32,469 bases of DNA from UBA11524 sp051883695 (lineage in GTDB: Bacteria; Bacillota; Clostridia; Christensenellales; Aristaeellaceae). The stretch covers positions 1 to 32,469 of the forward strand of contig JBJEUF010000142.1 of assembly GCA_051883695.1 (NCBI GenBank), read 5' to 3'. Position numbers and translations under genes: made by a program. This document shows, piece by piece, positions 15,185-22,682 of this stretch. Position 1 is the first letter of the stretch. Every line of letters starts with the position of its first letter. The notes below the pieces were generated by a model. The model did not search any database. It was not told the origin of the DNA and worked only from the letters and a program-made list of their open reading frames with translations.

Positions 15185-16354
15185 ATGTACAAGATTCAGA
15201 CGCTCAATGCGATTTCCGATATCATCTACACCCAGCTGTCCGCCGAGAAGTACACGGTCTCCAAGGAAGAGCCCGTGCCGGACGGCATTCTCGTGCGCTC
15301 CGCCGCCATGCATGACATGCCCCTGGGCGATCAGCTGCTGGGCATTGCCCGCGCCGGCGCCGGCGTGAACAACATTCCGATTGACAAGTGCTCCAGGCAG
15401 GGCATCTGCGTGTTCAACACGCCGGGCGCGAATGCGAACGCCGTTGCGGAGCTGGTGCTGTGCGGCCTGCTGCTGGGCAGCCGCAACATCTTCGGCGCGA
15501 TGCAGTGGGCGCAGGGCCTGAAGGGTCAGGGCGCGGATGTGCCCAAGCTGGTTGAAAAGGGCAAGAGCCAGTTCGTAGGCCCGGAGATTCGCGGCAAGAC
15601 GCTGGGCGTGATCGGTCTGGGCGCCATCGGCCGTCTGGTGGCCAACGCAGCCTGCAATGGTCTGGGCATGAACGTCATCGGCTACGACCCCTATATCTCT
15701 GTGGATAACGCGTGGGCCCTGTCCCACAGGGTGGTACGGGCCGCCAATGAAGCCGAGGTTTACGCGCAGGCGGATTACCTGACCGTTCACGTACCGCTCA
15801 ACGACAAGACCCGCGGCATGATCAGCGCCGATGTGATCGCAAAGATGAAGCCCGGCGCGGTGCTGCTGAACTTCAGCCGCAATGAGCTGGCGGATAACGG
15901 CGCCGTGAAGGAGGCACTGTCTTCCGGTCAGCTGAACGCCTATGTGGTGGACTTCCCGTCCGACGATCTGCTGGGCGTGGAGAAGGTGTTCGCCATTCCG
16001 CACCTGGGCGCGTCCACCCCGGAGAGCGAGGAGAACTGCGCGTCCATGGCCGCCGCGGAGCTGCGCGACTATCTGGAATGCGGCGCCATCCGCAATTCCG
16101 TCAACCTGCCCGACGTGCAGCTGAGCGCTCCCGAAGCCGCCCGCGTGCTCGTCATCCACGAGAACGTCCCCAACACCATCGCCCCCATCACCGCCTGCAT
16201 TTCCGCCGAGGGCATCAACATCACCAACCTGATCAACAAGTCCAGGAAGGAAATGGCCGTGACGGTGATCGACCTGACCGAGCTGCCCAGCGATCAGGCG
16301 ATTGCCAACATCAAGCGCCTGCCGGGCATCTTCCGGGTACGCACCTTCCAGTGA
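15185..16354 (+). CDS. serA: D-3-phosphoglycerate dehydrogenase, ACT-domain form
   Basis: This 389-residue enzyme oxidises 3-phosphoglycerate to 3-phosphohydroxypyruvate with NAD, the first committed step of serine synthesis. The Rossmann motif GLGAIG lies at 144-149. The catalytic arginine is in NFSRNEL (R232) and the histidine in PHLGAST (H273). The acidic catalytic position appears as Asp in DFPSDDL, where related enzymes often show Glu. A C-terminal ACT domain (about 318-389, VLVIHENVPNTIAPI...) suggests feedback control by an amino acid, likely serine. There is no intervening ASB domain, so it is the shorter form. AAGGAGGGG precedes the ATG. Confidence 0.96.
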   Translation: MYKIQTLNAISDIIYTQLSAEKYTVSKEEPVPDGILVRSAAMHDMPLGDQLLGIARAGAGVNNIPIDKCSRQGICVFNTPGANANAVAELVLCGLLLGSRNIFGAMQWAQGLKGQGADVPKLVEKGKSQFVGPEIRGKTLGVIGLGAIGRLVANAACNGLGMNVIGYDPYISVDNAWALSHRVVRAANEAEVYAQADYLTVHVPLNDKTRGMISADVIAKMKPGAVLLNFSRNELADNGAVKEALSSGQLNAYVVDFPSDDLLGVEKVFAIPHLGASTPESEENCASMAAAELRDYLECGAIRNSVNLPDVQLSAPEAARVLVIHENVPNTIAPITACISAEGINITNLINKSRKEMAVTVIDLTELPSDQAIANIKRLPGIFRVRTFQ

Positions 16355-16366
16355 TGTAAACCGGCG

Positions 16367-16395
16367 AAGCGCGGGGACGATGAGTCTCTGCGCTT
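16367..16395 (+). terminator. Stem-loop after serA
   Basis: AAGCGCGGGGAC (16367-16378) pairs with GTCTCTGCGCTT (16384-16395) over 12 pairs, some G-T, around a GATGA loop. The T tract after it is weak (TGCTTCT), so termination may be partial. Confidence 0.5.
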
Positions 16396-16523
16396 TGCTT
16401 CTGCCCGTTCGCTCCTGGCCCCATGGACACCAAAAGGGAGCATCCGTCCTGCGGATACCCCCAACATGTCCATTATACCACCCATTTCGCACAAAATCAA
16501 GCGAAAAAGTTTCGCAAAAACGC
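16396..16523. other. Intergenic region after serA
   Basis: No gene is seen between the serA stem-loop and the DUF1292 gene promoter. Confidence 0.4.
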
Positions 16524-16552
16524 TTGCCAAACCGGCGGTTCCCATGTATAAT
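16524..16552 (+). promoter_or_regulatory. Promoter of the DUF1292 gene
   Basis: TTGCCA (16524-16529), a 17-base spacer and a perfect TATAAT (16547-16552). The leader of about 110 bases is GC-rich. Confidence 0.8.
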
Positions 16553-16670
16553 AAGAGTACAGAAAGGGCAGATAGAGCCGCCGGCGTGCGGCAGCCTGTA
16601 CATCGTCCGCTGCGTGGTCAGCGCCCGGTTCAGGATCGGGTCTGGGCGATACAAGAAAGGGGTGTTTCCA

Positions 16671-17024
16671 ATGAACGACGAACCGCTGCATGATCAGGAT
16701 GGTCAGGAAGAGGACGTCATCGGGGAAACCTACGAAGAGGACATCATCGAGATGACGGATGAGGACGGCAACACCATCCTGTTCAGGATCATCGACTATT
16801 TCTTCTACAACGGCGATGAATATGCCATTCTGACCGACTCCACCGAGGAGGACGCGAGCGAAGCAGTGGATTGCTACGTGATGAAGATCGTGCTCACGAC
16901 GGACGAAAACGGCGAGGAGCTGGAGGAGTTCGTCCCCGTGGAGGATCAGAAGCTCGAAGCCAGGCTGATGGAAATCGCAACCATGAAGCTCAATGACGAC
17001 GAGGAAGCGGACGACGAGGATTGA
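16671..17024 (+). CDS. DUF1292-type acidic protein
   Basis: This 117-residue, strongly acidic protein matches the DUF1292 family found widely in Firmicutes. The pattern is a beta-rich core: IIEMTDEDGNTILFRIIDYFFYNGDEYAIL, with a VDCYVMKIV strand (pieces given), and an acidic C-terminal tail DDEEADDED. Function is unknown. AAAGGGG lies 8 bases before the ATG at 16671. In many Clostridia such genes sit near RNA-modification genes, but here it stands alone with its own promoter and terminator. Confidence 0.88.
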   Translation: MNDEPLHDQDGQEEDVIGETYEEDIIEMTDEDGNTILFRIIDYFFYNGDEYAILTDSTEEDASEAVDCYVMKIVLTTDENGEELEEFVPVEDQKLEARLMEIATMKLNDDEEADDED

Positions 17025-17143
17025 CCTTCCCACCTCATGAGGATTCCGGCGTGAAAAGAACCCGAATCCATCGTTTCACGATGACCCATGGCGAAACCGG
17101 AACGCCGCGGTTCTCACCCTTCAATCCCTCCAAGACCGATTCG

Positions 17144-17170
17144 GGACGGCTGTAACAGGCCGTCCTTTTT
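17144..17170 (+). terminator. Terminator after the DUF1292 gene
   Basis: GGACGGC (17144-17150) pairs with GCCGTCC (17159-17165), followed by five T residues. It lies about 120 bases after the stop codon; the stretch between holds no gene that I can see. Confidence 0.88.
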
Positions 17171-17264
17171 ACGTTGTCAGGACAACGGACGTGCCTTCCA
17201 TGGAATAGAATTCCGTTTCTATTCGTTGTATGGATCAGAATCCATCACGAAAGGCGGTGCTTCC

Positions 17265-18140
17265 ATGAAGAAACTGCTCCTGACCCTGCTTGCACTGATG
17301 CTGTGCATCCTCCCGGCCATCGCGGAGGAAACCGCACCCGAGCGCCTGACCGACGGCCAGTTTGTGTACCATCTGACGGACGAGGGCGCGGTGCTCGACC
17401 AATGGGCCTACTGGCTGTGTGAGGCAATCCCGGAGGTGGTCGAAATTCCTGCCGTTCTTGGCGGTATGCCCGTGGTGGGCGTGGCGGACAACGCGCTGAA
17501 CACCTTCGAGATGACCGGCGATTTCACCTTCACCCTCGTCATCCCGAAGGGCGTCAAGTGGCTGGCGGATGACGCGCTGCAATGCTGCCATCATGCCGAT
17601 ACCGTCGTCCTGCCCGCCAGCCTCACCCGCATCCCGGAAGGGCTTTCCAATCATGTCTGGGCGGAGATCGTTCTCGCACAGGGCAATCCGCGCTACAGCC
17701 TCACAGACGGTTTCCTCATCGACACCCAGGAAAGCGTGCTCATCTACGCCGCCCCTTCCTCCCATGCATATTCCCTGCCCTCCGTCCGCCGGATCGGCTG
17801 CGGCAGCTTGCAAAACTGGGCATGCGGTACGCCCTGGGGCGAGCTGGAGGTGGTCATCCCGGAGGGCGTGGAGGAAATCGGCGCATACGCCTTCTATGAC
17901 TGGGCGCTCAAATCCGTAACGCTGCCGGAAAGCCTGCGAAGCATCGAATCCTACGCTTTCGCCTCTTCCTTGCAGGACGGGCAGGTCATCACCATTCCGG
18001 CAGGCGTCGAGACGGTCTGCTACAACGCGTTTGATGATTACGGCATATCGCTCAAGCTACTGGGGGACATGACCCATGTTGAAACCGAAGATGAATACGC
18101 TGCGCGCACCGGGGAGGATTGGGAGCCGGAAGCGGAATAA
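17265..18140 (+). CDS. Secreted BspA-like leucine-rich repeat protein
   Basis: This 291-residue protein starts with a signal peptide (MKKLLLTLLALMLCILPAIAEE). It continues with leucine-rich repeats of the BspA (LRR_5) type. The repeating pattern is a strand such as VVIPEGVEEIGAYAFYD or VTLPESLRSIESYAFAS, spaced about 23 residues apart over residues 50-270. Such proteins are exported and often take part in adhesion or host and surface interactions; that role is inferred. There is no sortase motif or membrane anchor at the C-terminus, so it may be released. The start at 17265 has AAAGGCGG with a 7-base spacer. A terminator separates it from the upstream gene. Confidence 0.85.
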   Translation: MKKLLLTLLALMLCILPAIAEETAPERLTDGQFVYHLTDEGAVLDQWAYWLCEAIPEVVEIPAVLGGMPVVGVADNALNTFEMTGDFTFTLVIPKGVKWLADDALQCCHHADTVVLPASLTRIPEGLSNHVWAEIVLAQGNPRYSLTDGFLIDTQESVLIYAAPSSHAYSLPSVRRIGCGSLQNWACGTPWGELEVVIPEGVEEIGAYAFYDWALKSVTLPESLRSIESYAFASSLQDGQVITIPAGVETVCYNAFDDYGISLKLLGDMTHVETEDEYAARTGEDWEPEAE

Positions 18141-18153
18141 TACTCAAATGCAG

Positions 18154-18188
18154 GAGGGACTGCGCCCAAGCCGGGTTCGCAGTCCCTC
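18154..18188. terminator. Convergent hairpin between LRR gene and histidine kinase
   Basis: GAGGGACTGCG (18154-18164) pairs perfectly with CGCAGTCCCTC (18178-18188). T tracts are weak on both sides, but the position between convergent genes fits termination of both. Confidence 0.65.
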
Positions 18189-18193
18189 CCCTG

Positions 18194-19723
18194 TTATGCA
18201 TTGATTTCGTCCGCTGATTCCTCCGGCGCAGGCACGACCTCCGCTTCAAACCAGAAGGTCGTTCCCTGCCCGACCACGCTGTCCACGCCATAGGGCATCC
18301 CGTGCTTTTCCAGGATGCTCCGTACGATGGAAAGCCCCAGTCCGCTGCCGATCACGGCGCGGCGGTGGCTCTCGTGGGCGCGGTAGTAGCGGTTCCAGAT
18401 CAGCGGCAGCTCCTCGGGCGGAATGCCCTTACCGGTGTCCCGGACGCTCAGGCGCACCCGGTTTTCCCGCACCTCCTGCAGGAGCGTCACCGTCCTGTCC
18501 TCACCCGTGTAGGTCAGCGCATTGCCCAGCAGATTGTACACCACCTGCCCGATGCGCTTCTCATCGGCGCGAACATACACCCGTTCAGCCGGAGCGAAAA
18601 CAATGCGGTAGCCGTCCTTTTCCGTCAGGCGGCCCACCCGCTGCGCAATCTCCCCTACCGCGTCCGTCAGGCAGAATACAGCCGGCTCGATGGCGGTATG
18701 CCCCGTCTGCAATCGCGAAAAGTCCAGCAGCTCCGAGACGAGGCTCGTCAGCCGATTTGTTTCGTCAATGACGATCTGCAGGTTTTCCGGGCTTGCCTCG
18801 CCCGGGATGTCCCGCATGACCTCCGCATAGCCGCCGATCATCGTCAGCGGTGTGCGCAGATCGTGGCTGATGTTCGCAATCAGCTCATGCTGCAAATGCT
18901 CCACCTGGCTCAGCTCCGCCGCCGCCTGCTGCAGGGTGTTGTTCAGCTCCGCCATCTCCCGGTAGGCACTGCCATGGGGCGGCTGGGTGTATTGTCCTCT
19001 GGACAGGCTCCGGGCCGCTTCGTTCGTCTCGATGATCGGCCTTGTCACCTTCCGCGCAATGAACCAGGCCAGCGCCAGCGCGCCCACCACGACCACACAG
19101 GTGATGATGATCAGCTGGAAGCGCAGCGTGGCCACCGTGCTGTCCAGCGGCGTGATGATGGAGTTGAGCAGCAGGAAGGCCTTCGTGCCGTCCGGCATGG
19201 TGACCCGCCGGGCACACAGCAGACTCTGCTGACTTTCCGATACGATCTTGGGTACATTGCCCTTGAAGCTGCGCTGGCTGACCGTTGGGTCCATCATCGG
19301 CTGCACATTGAACAGCTCCGTCAGCACGCTGCCGTCCTCAGGCGCCATGTCGCACCAGAACTGCAGATCCCGCTTGGACATGCGGTGAATCAGGCAGAAG
19401 CGGATGTCCTCGCTGGAGCGGATCGTCTTGCCGGATTCGTCCAGCAGCAGGATACACACGTCATTGCGGCCTGCCAGGTGGTTCATCAGCGCATCCAGAT
19501 GCTCATTGTCCAGATTGTCCGCCACCGCGTCCGAAGCCTGCCGAATCTGCCGCGTCTTGTCCCAGCGGTAGAAATCGTCCAGCCACACCATCTGGAGCAG
19601 CCACAAAAGCGCGATCACAAACGCCACAAAAGCCGCCAGATACAGCATCATCCGGCGGCGTATGCCTGCGGGGGCGCGGCGTCTCCTGCGCTCAGGCTTC
19701 GCTTCTGCGCCATCCCGGTTCAT
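18194..19723 (-). CDS. Membrane sensor histidine kinase
   Basis: This 509-residue protein is a transmembrane sensor kinase. A basic N-terminus (RRRRR) precedes TM1 (about 25-47). An extracytoplasmic sensor domain spans 48-203 and TM2 spans about 204-222. A HAMP region and the HisKA domain follow, with NISHDLRTPL placing the phosphorylated histidine at 287. The HATPase domain has the N box NLLGNAL, G1 VRDTGKGIP and G2 GSGLGLSIV. All catalytic boxes are intact. The sensor domain matches nothing I recognise. The start at 19723 was chosen because AAAGGA lies just upstream and the response regulator stop is 4 bases before it. The two are clearly one operon. Confidence 0.95.
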   Translation of the reverse strand: MNRDGAEAKPERRRRRAPAGIRRRMMLYLAAFVAFVIALLWLLQMVWLDDFYRWDKTRQIRQASDAVADNLDNEHLDALMNHLAGRNDVCILLLDESGKTIRSSEDIRFCLIHRMSKRDLQFWCDMAPEDGSVLTELFNVQPMMDPTVSQRSFKGNVPKIVSESQQSLLCARRVTMPDGTKAFLLLNSIITPLDSTVATLRFQLIIITCVVVVGALALAWFIARKVTRPIIETNEAARSLSRGQYTQPPHGSAYREMAELNNTLQQAAAELSQVEHLQHELIANISHDLRTPLTMIGGYAEVMRDIPGEASPENLQIVIDETNRLTSLVSELLDFSRLQTGHTAIEPAVFCLTDAVGEIAQRVGRLTEKDGYRIVFAPAERVYVRADEKRIGQVVYNLLGNALTYTGEDRTVTLLQEVRENRVRLSVRDTGKGIPPEELPLIWNRYYRAHESHRRAVIGSGLGLSIVRSILEKHGMPYGVDSVVGQGTTFWFEAEVVPAPEESADEINA

Positions 19724-19727
19724 TCGC

Positions 19728-20393
19728 TCATTCCTTTTCAAAGCGATAGCCAACTCCTCTGAGGGTGGTGATACGGTCCGCATACGCGCCCAGGCTCTTG
19801 CGCAGCAGCTTGATATGGGTATCCAGCGTCCGGTCATCGCCGTAGAAATCATAGCCCCAGACCTCGCTGATCAGCCGTTCGCGGGTCAGGGCGATGCCGC
19901 GATTCCGCACCATGTAGAACAGCAGCTCATACTCCTTCGGGGACAGGGAAAGCGCCTCGTCCCCGATGGTCACGCGGCGCGCGGTGAAATCCACCGTCAT
20001 TTCGCCGATGGTCACGCGCTCGCTTTCCTGCCCGCCGCCGCTGCGCTTGAGGATCGCGCCGATGCGCATCATCAGCTCCCTTGGCGAGAAGGGCTTGACC
20101 ACGTAGTCATCCACGCCCAGCTCAAAGCCGTGGATGCGGTCGTACTCCTCGCCCCGCGCGGACAGCATCAGCACGGGCGTCCGGGCAAAGCTGCGAATCT
20201 CCCGGCAGGCGGAAAAGCCATCCATCTCCGGCATCATCACGTCCATGATGATCAGATCATACGTGTGCTTCCGGCATTTCTCCACAGCCTCCAGACCATT
20301 GGCTGCCTCCTCCACCGCATAGCCCTCATACACGGCATATTTGCGGATCATGCTCCGGATATTGGCCTCATCATCAACAATCAGGATGGTCAT
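19728..20393 (-). CDS. OmpR-family response regulator
   Basis: This 221-residue regulator has a receiver domain (1-115). It carries the acidic pair DD near residue 7-8, the phosphoacceptor D51 in LIIMDVMMPEMDG and the lysine in VVKPFSPREL. A winged-helix DNA-binding domain follows (about 125-221), with LSPKEYELLFYMVRN, RLISEVWGYD and the end TLRGVGYRFEKE. AAAGGAGG precedes the ATG at 20393. It is the first gene of the operon with the sensor kinase. The target genes are unknown; the neighbours (LRR protein, PDZ protein) hint at envelope functions but that is inference. Confidence 0.96.
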   Translation of the reverse strand: MTILIVDDEANIRSMIRKYAVYEGYAVEEAANGLEAVEKCRKHTYDLIIMDVMMPEMDGFSACREIRSFARTPVLMLSARGEEYDRIHGFELGVDDYVVKPFSPRELMMRIGAILKRSGGGQESERVTIGEMTVDFTARRVTIGDEALSLSPKEYELLFYMVRNRGIALTRERLISEVWGYDFYGDDRTLDTHIKLLRKSLGAYADRITTLRGVGYRFEKE

Positions 20394-20421
20394 GGGGGTT
20401 CCTCCTTTGCTCTCTCCCTGC

Positions 20422-20450
20422 AGTATAAGGCTTCCTGCCCGAAATTGCAA
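20422..20450 (-). promoter_or_regulatory. Promoter of the two-component operon
   Basis: On the minus strand, -35 TTGCAA (20445-20450) and -10 TATACT (complement of 20422-20427) are separated by 17 bases, directly after the PDZ gene stop. Confidence 0.7.
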
Positions 20451-20453
20451 GCA

Positions 20454-20819
20454 TTATCTGTTCGGAATGCTCAGCACCAGTTCCATGCCCTGTCGGCGGA
20501 TGGTCAGCAGCAGCGGCGGTTTCTCCGTCTGAAGGAGCGCATCCAGCGCCTCCGTGTCCGCGATCTCCAGCCCATTCGCATTCAGGATATAGTCCCCCGG
20601 CTCCACGCCCGCCAGATGCGCCGGGCTCTGGTCGGACACCGCCAGTACATAGACACATTGCTCGTCGTTGAGCAGCACCAGTCCCAGATCCCCGCTGTCA
20701 TCCCAGTCGGATAGATTCGACGGCACCCGCCGTGCCGCGCAACGGAAAACGCTCACAGCCAGCAGCGCAAAAGCCAGCACCGCCAGCGCCGCCAGCACCC
20801 ATCGCCTGCTCCTGCGCAT
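20454..20819 (-). CDS. Small membrane-anchored PDZ-domain protein
   Basis: This 121-residue protein has a basic start (MRRSRR) and one membrane segment (about residues 7-26). A PDZ domain follows at about 45-120, with LGLVLLNDEQ, the turn SPAHLAGVEPGDYILNANG and LLTIRRQGMELVL. No protease domain is attached. PDZ domains bind exposed C-termini; here it might present or regulate an envelope protease or a sensor. I chose the ATG at 20819 for the GGGGGCAGGCGG purine-rich stretch upstream; an ATG 12 codons earlier is possible. It lies directly upstream of the two-component operon on the same strand. Confidence 0.78.
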   Translation of the reverse strand: MRRSRRWVLAALAVLAFALLAVSVFRCAARRVPSNLSDWDDSGDLGLVLLNDEQCVYVLAVSDQSPAHLAGVEPGDYILNANGLEIADTEALDALLQTEKPPLLLTIRRQGMELVLSIPNR

Positions 20820-20888
20820 CCGCCTGCCCCCTTCATCCTTGTTCTCCTGTATCATACATCCCGTCCGTGATGGTCTTGTGAAATCGCC

Positions 20889-20917
20889 TTGATTCCTGTT
20901 TGAATATGAGGTATACT
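20889..20917 (+). promoter_or_regulatory. Promoter of the TraX-like gene
   Basis: TTGATT (20889-20894), a 17-base spacer and TATACT (20912-20917) on the plus strand, about 36 bases before the start codon. Confidence 0.7.
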
Positions 20918-20952
20918 GTCTCTATTCCATTGTATCCAAGGAGGCATGCCGG

Positions 20953-21924
20953 ATGTCCCGCAAGCAAAGCCAGCCCATTGCAGGCAACACCAGCACGGGG
21001 ATGCTCAAGATCATCGCGCTGGTGTTCATGTTCCTCGACCATCTGGGGATTGTGTGCTTCACCGGCGTCACCGAGCTCCGTATGCTGGGCCGCATTGCCT
21101 TCCCGCTGTATTGCTGGTGCATGGTGGTGGGCGCGTGCCACACACGCTCCATGGGCCGGTATGTGCTGCGGCTCGCTCTGGTCGGACTGCTGACCCAGCC
21201 GCTTTACATGGTCGCCCTGAATCACCCGTGGAACGTCCCCAACATCTTCTTCACGCTGATGATCGGACTTTGCGCCATCTGGGGGATGCAGGAGAAGAAA
21301 TGGCTCAGCCACCTCTGGGCTCCGGCTTTGGCGATCCTTGCGTCACAGGTGCTGAACTGCGGCGCAGCCAGCTATGGCTGGAAGGGCGTTCTGCTGATGA
21401 TGCTGCTCTGGGCTGTCCGGGACAGCCGCAGGGGCATCGCCGCCACCATGATCGCCTTCTGCCTGTACTGGGGCGCCGGCGGAATCAGCGTCACCTCCAT
21501 TTTCGGCATCTCCCTTGCCCCCCTGACCCGTTCGAGCCTCGGCACCCTGTTCACGCCATGGCTCCGTCTGCAAACGATGGCGCTCATGGCGCTGCCCTTC
21601 ATGCTCTGGCCGGATGAAATGCACATCCCGGTGCCCTCCTTCCTGCGCGCCGATGGGGACAGCCGGACCCAGATCACGCTGCGCACCCGGATGCCCCGGC
21701 TTGTCATGCCCCGCTGGCTGAGCTACACCCTCTACCCGCTGCATCTGGTGCTGCTGCTCCTCATCGAGGTCATCGCGTTTGCCGTCCGCCAGCTGCCGTC
21801 CCTCCCCGCGGGGCTCACGCTGCCCGAAACCTTTGGCCGGCTCTGGCAGATGATGGAAGCGCAGAACGTTGTCAACTACAATCACATCGTGGATGCCTGG
21901 CATCAGCTGCTGGCGCTGTTCTGA
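20953..21924 (+). CDS. TraX-family membrane protein
   Basis: This 323-residue polytopic protein fits the TraX family. The F-plasmid member acetylates pilin, while chromosomal Firmicute members have no known substrate. The start TGMLKIIALVFMFLDHLG is the family signature, with an acidic-histidine pair (DH) in the first membrane helix. About eight hydrophobic helices follow. A basic extramembrane loop (about 225-250) precedes the conserved WLSYTLYPLHLVLL helix near the C-terminus. AAGGAGG lies 8 bases before the ATG. It appears monocistronic; the next gene has its own promoter-like sequence. Confidence 0.88.
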   Translation: MSRKQSQPIAGNTSTGMLKIIALVFMFLDHLGIVCFTGVTELRMLGRIAFPLYCWCMVVGACHTRSMGRYVLRLALVGLLTQPLYMVALNHPWNVPNIFFTLMIGLCAIWGMQEKKWLSHLWAPALAILASQVLNCGAASYGWKGVLLMMLLWAVRDSRRGIAATMIAFCLYWGAGGISVTSIFGISLAPLTRSSLGTLFTPWLRLQTMALMALPFMLWPDEMHIPVPSFLRADGDSRTQITLRTRMPRLVMPRWLSYTLYPLHLVLLLLIEVIAFAVRQLPSLPAGLTLPETFGRLWQMMEAQNVVNYNHIVDAWHQLLALF

Positions 21925-21991
21925 CCTGCATAACTCCCGAAACCTACCCCCCCCCATGTTTCCCATCCATACAGGGCGATGCTGACGGTGC
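21925..21991. other. Short intergenic region with a C tract
   Basis: No terminator for the TraX-like gene is evident. A run of nine or more C residues lies near 21948-21957. Confidence 0.3.
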
Positions 21992-22020
21992 TGGACAAAA
22001 ATGCGCCGTTCCCGTATCAT
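21992..22020 (+). promoter_or_regulatory. Possible promoter of the methionine operon
   Basis: TGGACA (21992-21997) and TATCAT (22015-22020) each match the consensus at five of six bases, with a 17-base spacer. The expected start near 22027 is only about five bases before the ATG at 22032. It would place the GGAGG site (22021-22025) outside the mRNA, so either a nearly leaderless transcript is made or this promoter is fortuitous. Confidence 0.45.
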
Positions 22021-22031
22021 GGAGGTGCCTG

Positions 22032-22682
22032 ATGCAGCCGGATATCAACGAAGCCCTGCGGTACCTGGGCGTGCGCGGCGAACCGGACGAAGCGCTCCGG
22101 TCGCAGCTGGCCCTGCTTTCCGCACAGCTTTCCTCCCGAATCATACCCCGCAGCACATGGGCAGTTTTTCCCATAACATACCATGACAGTCAGCACCTGA
22201 TGGGCGGCATTGTACTCCCCGGCCACAGCGCTGCCCGGATGCTGGCGGACTGCCGTCAATGCGCGGCGCTGGTCTGCACGCTGGGCACGCCCTTTGATAC
22301 ATGGCTGCGGCAGCTGCAGCACCGCGACATGGCACAGGCCGTCCTGCTGGATGCGCTGGGCAGTGCCTATATTGAAGCCGCCTGTGACGCGGTGGAACGG
22401 GAGATTGCGCAGCGTTTCCCAAAACAGTACCTCACAGACCGTTTTTCTCCCGGGTACGGTGATCTGCCGCTGGCGCTTCAGCCACAGCTGCTCGCTGCCG
22501 TGCAGGCACACCGCATCGGCGTGACGCTCACGCCCTCCAATCTGATGCTTCCGCAGAAAAGCGTTTCCGCCCTCATCGGGCTGGCGGACATGCCGCAGGC
22601 CGCCCGCATCCGCGGCTGCGCCTTCTGCGCCATGAACAAGACATGCACCCTACGAAAGGCAGGAATGACCTGTGAACCTTGA
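22032..22682 (+). CDS. Methionine synthase reactivation-domain protein
   Basis: This 216-residue protein is a stand-alone version of the activation domain that in E. coli forms the C-terminus of MetH. That domain binds S-adenosylmethionine to re-methylate oxidised cobalamin. The signature RFSPGYGDLPL (from residue 137) and SNLMLPQKSVSALIG match. A C-terminal cysteine cluster, C-x2-C-x5-C-x8-C near 198-214, suggests a bound metal or iron-sulfur site; that is inference. GGAGG precedes the ATG. Its end overlaps the GTG start of metH by 11 bases, so the two halves of the classical enzyme are coupled in translation. Confidence 0.9.
   Translation: MQPDINEALRYLGVRGEPDEALRSQLALLSAQLSSRIIPRSTWAVFPITYHDSQHLMGGIVLPGHSAARMLADCRQCAALVCTLGTPFDTWLRQLQHRDMAQAVLLDALGSAYIEAACDAVEREIAQRFPKQYLTDRFSPGYGDLPLALQPQLLAAVQAHRIGVTLTPSNLMLPQKSVSALIGLADMPQAARIRGCAFCAMNKTCTLRKAGMTCEP

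Noticed and set aside
18302..19762. Very long plus-strand frame (486 codons) opposite the histidine kinase
   Set aside because: It is an antisense shadow caused by GC-rich codon use; the minus strand encodes all kinase motifs. The same holds for long frames opposite phoA, serA, serC and gdhA.
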